Source: Tropicibacter sp. R16_0
Lineage (GTDB): Bacteria > Pseudomonadota > Alphaproteobacteria > Rhodobacterales > Rhodobacteraceae
Length of the DNA stretch: 64,000 nt
Assembly: GCF_017743935.1 (NCBI RefSeq)
Contig: NZ_JAGHRE010000002.1
Span: 1 to 64,000, forward strand
Direction: 5' to 3'
The notes beneath the pieces are model-generated. The model saw nothing but the letters and a program-made list of their open reading frames with translations. It did not search any database and had not been told where the DNA came from. A program made the translations under genes and the position numbers. Positions 45,340 to 52,900 of the stretch are shown in pieces (within the stretch, counting starts at the first letter, position 1; every line of letters starts with the position of its first letter).

Positions 45340-46314
45340 ATGAACACGTCATACATATTGCGGCGCCTGTTTTACGGCCTGCTGCTCATGCTCGGTGTGG
45401 TGGTGCTGAACTTCCTCCTCATCCGGTTGGCGCCCGGCGACCCTGCGGTTGTCATCGCGGGCGAAATGGGCGGCGCGACCGAAGAGATGCTGGAAAGCAT
45501 CCGCGAAGAATACGGGCTCAACAAGCCGGTCCTGACCCAGCTGGGCATCTACATCGCCAACGTGGCGCAGTTTGATCTGGGCGAGAGCTTTTTCTTCAAC
45601 CAGCCGGTCACGACGCTGATCGGGCACCGGATCGGGCCGACCATCCTGTTGGTGATCACCGCGCAGCTGTTGTCGATTGTCCTGGGTGTTTTCCTGGGTG
45701 TGATCGCCGCGCGCAAGCCCAACGGACCGATGAGCGCCTTTGTCTCGGTCTTTGCCACCATCGGGTATGCGGTGCCGGTGTTCTGGACCGGGATCATGCT
45801 GATCATCCTCTTTGCTAGCGTCGTACCGATCTTTCCGGTCGAAGGCATGCAATCGGTCAAGCTGCGCGATGCGGGGTTCTTTGTGCGGGCTTTGGACGTG
45901 TTGCACCACCTGATCCTGCCTGCCTTTACTTTGGCGATCATCTATCTTGCCCAATACGCACGCCTCTCGCGGGCTTCGATGCTCGAAGTTCTGGGCTCTG
46001 ATTATATTCGCACCGCTCGGGCCAAGGGCGCCTCCGAACGCTCGGTTCTGTTCAAACACGCCCTGCGCAACGCTGCACTGCCGATCCTGACGGTCGCTGG
46101 TCTGCAGTTCGGCAACCTGATTTCCGGCGCGCTGCTGGTCGAGACGGTGTTCAACTGGCCCGGCATGGGGCGGCTGGCCTTCGACAGCATTCTGCGACGC
46201 GACTATCCGACCATCATGGGGGTTCTGTTCTTTGCGTCCTTCATGGTCGTGGTTGCCAATATTCTGACGGATCTGAGCTATCGCCTTGCTGATCCAAGAT
46301 TGAGGGGGCGGTGA
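45340..46314 (+). CDS. Peptide-type ABC permease, DppB-like
   Basis: This 324-residue permease of the Dpp/Opp type has six membrane helices, a cytoplasmic ATPase-docking loop (IRTARAKGASERSVLFKHALRN) and the N-terminal RRLFYGLLLMLGVVVLNF helix. It pairs with the DppC-like protein encoded next; the stop overlaps the start of that gene. Confidence 0.93.
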   Translation: MNTSYILRRLFYGLLLMLGVVVLNFLLIRLAPGDPAVVIAGEMGGATEEMLESIREEYGLNKPVLTQLGIYIANVAQFDLGESFFFNQPVTTLIGHRIGPTILLVITAQLLSIVLGVFLGVIAARKPNGPMSAFVSVFATIGYAVPVFWTGIMLIILFASVVPIFPVEGMQSVKLRDAGFFVRALDVLHHLILPAFTLAIIYLAQYARLSRASMLEVLGSDYIRTARAKGASERSVLFKHALRNAALPILTVAGLQFGNLISGALLVETVFNWPGMGRLAFDSILRRDYPTIMGVLFFASFMVVVANILTDLSYRLADPRLRGR

Positions 46315-47189
46315 TGTCTGATCAATCCGTATCCGAATTCAAGGCCGAAAGCCCCGCGCTTGAAGCGTGGCGGATGTTCCGGCGCAATATTCCTGCGGTC
46401 ATCGGGGTGATCATGCTGATGGTCATCGTCGGCGCGACGCTCTACGGCACGTTCCTGTACAGCGGCGACCCGTTCGAGATCGTCTGGGCCCCGCACGAGC
46501 CGCCCGGTGTCACGCCCGAATTTCCCCTTGGTACCGACTACCTGGGCCGCAATATCGTTGCGGGTATGCTGACCGGGGGTGGGCCGACGCTGGCCGTCGG
46601 GTTGGCCGCCGCAGCGCTGACCATGGTGATTGGCATCTCTCTGGGCGCTTTGGCGGGCTACTATGGTGGCTGGGTCGACAATCTGTTGATGCGCATCACC
46701 GAGTTCTTTCAGGTGCTGCCCGCGCTCTTGTTTGCCATGGTGCTGGTGACGCTTCTGTCGCCGTCGCTTTGGACCATTGCGCTGGCCATTGGCGTTGTCA
46801 GTTGGCCGCAGACCGCGCGTCTGACACGGGCCGAGTTCCTGAAGATCAAGGAACTGGAGTATGTCACGGCTGCCCGTGCCATCGGAGCGCGAAACAAGCG
46901 GATCATTTGGAAAGTGATCCTACCGAATGCAGCGCCGCCGCTGATCGTTTCGGCGACGCTGACCATTGGGGTCGCCATCCTGTTCGAGGCGGGCCTGTCC
47001 TTCCTGGGCCTGGGCGATCCCAATGTGATGAGCTGGGGGCTGATGATCGGCGCCAACCGCGAATACATCCTGGACGCCTGGTGGCCGGTGACCTTCCCGG
47101 GGCTTGCGATCTTTTTCACCGTCTTCGCGGTCAGTCTGATCGGCGATGGCCTGAACGACGCCTTTAATCCGAAGTTGAGGGAAAGATGA
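46314..47189 (+). CDS. Peptide-type ABC permease, DppC-like
   Basis: This 291-residue permease of the Dpp/Opp type completes the channel with the preceding gene product. It has an N-terminal helix near 25-45, the HEPPGVTPEFPLGTDYLGRN segment typical of DppC proteins and the docking loop YVTAARAIGARNKRIIWKVILP. The ATG at 46314 overlaps the dppB-like stop; a GTG three bases upstream is the alternative. Confidence 0.93.
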   Translation: MSDQSVSEFKAESPALEAWRMFRRNIPAVIGVIMLMVIVGATLYGTFLYSGDPFEIVWAPHEPPGVTPEFPLGTDYLGRNIVAGMLTGGGPTLAVGLAAAALTMVIGISLGALAGYYGGWVDNLLMRITEFFQVLPALLFAMVLVTLLSPSLWTIALAIGVVSWPQTARLTRAEFLKIKELEYVTAARAIGARNKRIIWKVILPNAAPPLIVSATLTIGVAILFEAGLSFLGLGDPNVMSWGLMIGANREYILDAWWPVTFPGLAIFFTVFAVSLIGDGLNDAFNPKLRER

Positions 47190-48160
47190 GCGCGCTACTT
47201 GAAATCGAAGACCTGCGCGTGACCTTTCGGACGCGCTATGGCGAGGTGACGGCACTGGATTCCGTGTCGATGCATGTGAACGAGGGTGAAACGCTAGGTG
47301 TGGTCGGGGAATCCGGCTGCGGCAAGTCGATCACCGCGCTTTCGGTGATGGGGCTGATCCCTTCGCCGCCGGGCAAGATCGCGGGAGGTTCCATCCGCCT
47401 GAATGGAGAGGAGCTGACCACCGCCAGCCCCGCGCGCCTGCGGGCGATGCGGGGGCCGGACGCGGCGATGATCTTTCAAGAACCGATGACCTCGCTCAAC
47501 CCGGTGTTCACCGTGGGTGATCAAATCGCCGAGGCGATCATGCTGCACCAAAAGGTCGACAAAGCGCAGGCGTTGAAAGACGCCGTGGCCCTGTTGGACC
47601 GGGTGGGTATCCCTAGCCCCGAGGCGCGGGCCAAGGATTATCCGCACCAGCTGTCAGGTGGGATGCGCCAGCGGGTGATGATCGCCATGGCGGTCAGCTG
47701 CCGACCTAAAGTGCTGATCGCGGATGAGCCAACCACGGCGTTGGACGTAACGGTGCAGGCGCAGATCTTTGACCTGCTGAATGAGATCCAGCGCGACTTT
47801 GGCGTTGCCATCATCCTGATCACCCACGACATGGGCGCAATCAGCGAGATGGCTGATCGGGTGGCTGTGATGTACGCGGGCCGGGTGATCGAGGATGCCA
47901 GTGCCGACGATGTGCTGGACTATCCGCAGCATCCTTATGCTCGGGGCCTTATCGACTGTATCCCCGCGCTTGGCCGGGATGATCACCGCTTGGCCGAAAT
48001 TCCGGGTGTTGTGCCGCCGCTACATCTGTTGGGGCAGGGGTGCGCCTTTGCCGACCGCTGTGCGTTCAAGCAGGACCGCTGCACCCGTGAAAAACCCATG
48101 CTGGGGAGCCACGGACATCACCCTGTCGCCTGCCACGGGATCGAGGAGGCGCGGCTATGA
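47186..48160 (+). CDS. Peptide-type ABC ATPase, DppD-like
   Basis: This 324-residue ATPase has Walker A GESGCGKS near residue 37, signature LSGGMRQRVMIAM, Walker B VLIADEPTTALD and a C-terminal oligopeptide extension with a cysteine cluster (GCAFADRCAFKQDRC) that may bind an iron-sulfur cluster, as in DppD. It overlaps both neighbouring genes by four bases. Confidence 0.94.
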   Translation: MSALLEIEDLRVTFRTRYGEVTALDSVSMHVNEGETLGVVGESGCGKSITALSVMGLIPSPPGKIAGGSIRLNGEELTTASPARLRAMRGPDAAMIFQEPMTSLNPVFTVGDQIAEAIMLHQKVDKAQALKDAVALLDRVGIPSPEARAKDYPHQLSGGMRQRVMIAMAVSCRPKVLIADEPTTALDVTVQAQIFDLLNEIQRDFGVAIILITHDMGAISEMADRVAVMYAGRVIEDASADDVLDYPQHPYARGLIDCIPALGRDDHRLAEIPGVVPPLHLLGQGCAFADRCAFKQDRCTREKPMLGSHGHHPVACHGIEEARL

Positions 48161-49143
48161 GTGTGTTGATGGATGTACGCGACCTGACGGTGCGTTTTGC
48201 CTTGCCGAAACCGTCGTTCTTTGCCGAACGCCCCCATCTCGAGGCGGTGCGGCAAGTGTCGTTCCAGCTTGAGGCGGGAAAGGCGCTTGGCATCGTGGGT
48301 GAAAGCGGCTCGGGCAAGACGACAACGGCAATGGCCGCAATCCGGCTGACCAAGGCGGCGGGCGGGCAGGTGCTGTTCGAGGGCGATGATCTGCTGGAAT
48401 TGGATGACGAGGCGATGCGCCAACGTCGCCGCGATGTGCAGCTGATCTTTCAGGATCCCTATTCCTCGCTCAACCCGCGCGCGCGGGTGGTGGACATCGT
48501 GCGCGAGCCGATGGACCTGATGGAGATCGGAACGCCCGAAGAACGGCATGCCAAGGTCGAAGAGCTGTTTGCTTTGGTGGGGCTGCGACCCGATCAGCTC
48601 AATCTGTTTCCGCATCAGTTTTCGGGCGGACAACGGCAGCGGATCTCGATCGCGCGGGCGCTCACGACGAACCCAAAGCTGTTGGTCTGTGACGAGCCGG
48701 TGAGCGCGCTGGACGTGGCCATTCAGGCGCAGATCCTGAACTTGCTCGCCGAGCTGAAGGAGAAGCTTGGGCTGAGTTACCTGTTCATCAGTCACGACCT
48801 GGGCGTCGTGCGTCACGTTTGTGACGAGGTGGCGGTGATGTATCTGGGCAAGATCGTGGAAAGCGGGCCGACCGCGGCCTTGTTCGAGGCGCCCCAGCAC
48901 CCCTACACGCAGGCGCTGTTGTCGGCGGCGCCCTCGCTGGCGCGACGCAAATCCAAGGGCTACGTGCGTCCGCTCAAGGTTTCGGGCGATCCACCCAGCC
49001 CGATCAATCCGCCACCGGGCTGCGCCTTTGCCGAGCGCTGCCCCAGAGCAAAAGAGGTTTGCCGGAAAACCCCGCCAGACCTTGTGCCAGGCTCCGGAAC
49101 GGCCGTCGCATGCCACTATCCAGGCCCAGCTGACATCACATAG
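48157..49143 (+). CDS. Peptide-type ABC ATPase, DppF-like
   Basis: This 328-residue second ATPase has Walker A GESGSGKTT near 48, signature FSGGQRQRISIARA and Walker B LLVCDEPVSALD. The C-terminal extension has the cysteine cluster GCAFAERCPRAKEVC. It pairs with the preceding ATPase to drive the Dpp-type permeases. A terminator follows, so this is the operon end. Confidence 0.94.
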   Translation: MSVLMDVRDLTVRFALPKPSFFAERPHLEAVRQVSFQLEAGKALGIVGESGSGKTTTAMAAIRLTKAAGGQVLFEGDDLLELDDEAMRQRRRDVQLIFQDPYSSLNPRARVVDIVREPMDLMEIGTPEERHAKVEELFALVGLRPDQLNLFPHQFSGGQRQRISIARALTTNPKLLVCDEPVSALDVAIQAQILNLLAELKEKLGLSYLFISHDLGVVRHVCDEVAVMYLGKIVESGPTAALFEAPQHPYTQALLSAAPSLARRKSKGYVRPLKVSGDPPSPINPPPGCAFAERCPRAKEVCRKTPPDLVPGSGTAVACHYPGPADIT

Positions 49144-49156
49144 GCAATTGATCCAG

Positions 49157-49182
49157 AAACGGTCCCTTAGGGGGCCGTTTTG
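49157..49182 (+). terminator. Intrinsic terminator of the Dpp-type operon
   Basis: The stem AAACGGTCCC (49157-49166) and GGGGCCGTTT (49171-49180) has the loop TTAG, one G-U pair and a short T run. Confidence 0.85.
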
Positions 49183-49915
49183 CTTACGAATCCCCCTTGT
49201 CCAACTTCTGACCTATTTGAGTTTGATTCGAGTGATTTTGTGGCCAATTGTTCGCCGTTTTGCAAAAATCAGCCTATGATCCGGGGAATTGGTTCCATCA
49301 TTAGGGTTAACTTGGGCAGAAAGATGGCACAGTTGGGCGTTTGTCCTGTGGGTTGTGCCTGTCACCTGACTGTTTTCGTTAAGGAAACAAAAAACGGGCA
49401 ATTGCGCCGACGCACTCAGTTCAACGCTGTTTGGTCCCCTCAGGCGGTCTGTTTGGCAAAATTGGGTCAGCTCTGCGGAAACAATCATCAACCTATGGTA
49501 GAAATTCGGTCGGCGTTACCTAAGGTTAACGGCAGTTCTCCCCGGGAAACCTGCTGTTTCTAAAATTTTTTTCACTTTGACGGCTTTCTGGCGTCCGGTA
49601 TTCATGAGTTAGCCCAACTGGGGGGCGATGTCTGTAGGTCACGGGGGCGACCGCACTAATATTGCATCCGACCGGATGCGAGGGGATGTGCGTTCGCGCA
49701 GCGGCTGCCACGCTGTATGTGACGGTAACGCACCGTGATTGCCTGAAACGGCGATCGCGTACCTGTCTGTCAAAGGGCAGGGGTCTCTCTCTCCATTTGG
49801 TCTTGGTGCTGTTGGTGCAGTCGCCTGTGAACGCTTCGGTCATCGGCCCTTGGTTCACTTGGAGGTTTCCGCAGGTAAGCGGTTTGGTGTCGCGAGCACC
49901 GCAAAGGAGAATGTG
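49183..49915. other. Long non-coding leader region before the RTX gene
   Basis: This stretch of about 730 bases is more AT-rich than its surroundings and holds no protein I believe. GGTTAAC occurs twice (49305-49311 and 49524-49530) and CGTTAAGG once near 49378, matching half-sites of the TTAACC type used by the cell-cycle regulator CtrA. It may hold a regulated promoter for the RTX gene. No clear sigma-70 promoter or terminator was recognised in it. Confidence 0.4.
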
Positions 49916-52900
49916 ATGGCAACGAATTTTGACAATCCGTATCTGGCCAACGTAATCGGTCTGTGGGACTTTCGCCCGACTGCTGAAACCAACGACACCG
50001 GCCTGGGGGACGGTATCGCTCAAGACGGCACGCCCGTAGGGGATCCGGACTTCACAGCTGGTTGGTTGTTCACAAACAACTCCGACACTCAGCGGTTTGA
50101 TGTGGATGATGGCGACGATGCTCCGTTCGATCTGAACCAGGGTACGATCATCACGGAATTCCGCAGCTTTGACACCACCGATGCCGGATCGGAAACCGTG
50201 GTCAGCCGCGGTGTCGAGGATTCGAACGAAGAAACCGATGGCGGCGAAGGCACGCAAACCGACAGCGGCTTCTTCGAAGTGCGCGTCACCGAAGACGGCG
50301 CAGTCGAGGTCTACCATCGCTCCGGGGGCACTGAGTCCCTGTTGAGCTCCTCGGACGGCTTTGTTGGTGGCGGCGATGTCATCAAGGTCTCCTACTCGTG
50401 GTCCGAAAGCGGCGTGGCAGTTCAGGTCGAAAACCTGACGCAAGGCACATCCGAGACGATCACCGGCGACACCCCGGGTCTGACACTCGATGTAACCACC
50501 GCCGAAGAACAGTCCTTTACCATCGGCGCGCGCGAAGTAACCGAAGACAATTTTGATCAGCATTTCTATGGCGGCATCGACTATGTCGCGGTTCTGGATG
50601 AGCCGGTCATTGGCGGCGGCGACGGCAACGGCATTGTCGAAGGCACCAATGGTGACGACATCATCGACACCGACTATGACGGTGACCCGGATGGTGATGT
50701 CGTGGACGGCGGCGATGCTCCAGCACCCTTTGATGACCCGAACGAAGACGTCATCAACGGCGGCCCGGGCAATGACAGCATCGACGCGGGCGAAGGTGAT
50801 GATACCGTTTATGCCGGTGGTGGCGATGACACCGTCAACGGTGAAGAAGGCGACGACCTGCTGATCGGTGACGGCGAGGCGACCGGCCTGACCGGCCCGT
50901 CAACACGCGAGACATTCGAATGGCACCTGGCACCCGACCCGGATGACGGCGGCCAGGTCGATGATGGCGACGATCTGAGCGGTGGTTTCACGCAGAACAC
51001 CGGCTCGGTTGATGTCACGTTCTCGGTCACTCAGGCGTCCACTGGCGTCGACACCGAGTTCCAGACACAGGAACAGTTTGTCGGCAACATCGACACCAAC
51101 GGCCCTGATGCCTCTGACACCAGCGCGATGGAATCCGAGCTGAACGGTCAAGCCAACACCGCGACCTATGAGCTCGATTTCTCGGATGATGTTGAGAATG
51201 TTTCGTTCCGCATCAACGACATCGACGGTGACGGCCAGGTTCAGGTCTTGGCCTATGGTCCCGATGGGAGCCAGATTCCAGTTGTTGTTTCGGGTGGCCT
51301 TGGTGTGACGATCACTGACGAAGACACTGTTGCAGGCGGTGACACAGCAACCGGCGACGGTGGCTATGCCAACCCCGACAACTCGAACTACTCGGTTCTG
51401 GTCACCATTCCGGGTCCGGTTTCGCGGCTGACAATCAGCCACAGCCAGGATGGCCCGAATGCCTCCGAGATCGACGTGACGGATGTCTATTTCGACGTTC
51501 CGCTCGATGATGGCTCGGGTGGCGGCGGCGGTCCTGTGGACGACGGCGACGACAGCCTGACCGGCGGCGAGGGTGACGACACTCTGATCGGACAAGGCGG
51601 CGACGATACTCTGACCGGTGGTGACGGCAACGACAGCGTTGACGGCGGCGACGGCGATGACGAGATCGACACAGGTGGCGACGATGCCGCCAACCTGCCA
51701 GATCGCGGTTTCCCATCCTATCAGGGTCTTCCCGAAGTTCCGGCAGATCCCGACGTCTTCAACGACCGTGACACCGTCGATGGTGGTGACGGAAACGATG
51801 ACATCTCGACCGGTGACGACAACGACCTCGTTATGGGTGGTGCCGGATCTGATACGATCGACGGTGGCCTGGACGACGACACCATCTCGGGTGGTGCGGA
51901 CGATGACCTGATCATCGGTAGCGAAGGCTCGGATGAAATCACCGGCGACGGTGGCAACGACACAATCTATGGCGGTCTGGATCCGATCTTCCCCGATGTG
52001 CTGAACATCACCGACGACGGCTCGGACGGACGTGACCCGGATCCCGAAGTCACCAACGGCATGGACACTCTGTCGGGTGGCGAAGGCAATGACTTGATCA
52101 TGGGTCAGGACGACGACGACGTCCTGATGGGTGACGAAGGCGACGACACGCTGGATGGCGGCATCGACGAAGACAGCATCATGGGTGGCGTCGGCAACGA
52201 CGAGATCATTGGTGGTCACGGCGATGACACGCTGAGCGGCGGCGACGACCGCGACACCTTCCTGGGTGGCGAAGGGTTTGACCAGATCGACGGTGGCGCG
52301 GGTGGTGATGACTTTGACACCCTCGACCTGCGCGGTCTGGGACCGGTTGGCATTGTCTACACCTCCGAAGACCGCGAGGACGGTGTGGCCGTCGTTGGCG
52401 CGACAGGTGACGTGCTGGTCTTTGAAGAGATCGAAAACATCCTGATTGATGAGCCTCTGAGCCCGGATGGGATCGTCGAAGGCACGTTTGGCGACGATGC
52501 CATCGACATCAACTATGATGGCGATCCCAATGGCGACTTTGTCGACAATGACGACGCATTGCTGCCAGGTCAGGTCGGCGATCAAGACATCATCGTCGGC
52601 AAGACCGGTGATGACACCATCGATGCTGGTGCAGACAGCGACTATGTCTTTGCAGGTGACGGTGCCGACGCTGTCAGCGGTGAAGAGGGTGATGACACCA
52701 TCCTTGGTCAGGACGGCGACGACCTGCTCGAAGGCGACGCCGGCGATGACTTGATCCAAGGTGGCCGTGGCAACGACACGCTGGATGCGGGCCGTGGCGA
52801 CGACATAATGCGTGGCGGCGAAGGCAACGACAACCTGACCGGCAATCCGGGCGACGACCTGCTTTATGGCGACGAAGGTGATGACACCGTCATCGGCAAC

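Noticed and set aside
49180-49563. 127-residue plus-strand frame in the region before the RTX gene
   Set aside because: It starts at the Dpp terminator, lacks a ribosome site and has a composition unlike real genes of this genome.
50900-52759. Long reverse-strand open frame opposite the RTX gene
   Set aside because: It mirrors the repetitive GGxGxD coding of the plus strand. The valine/aspartate pattern is the direct complement, not an independent gene.
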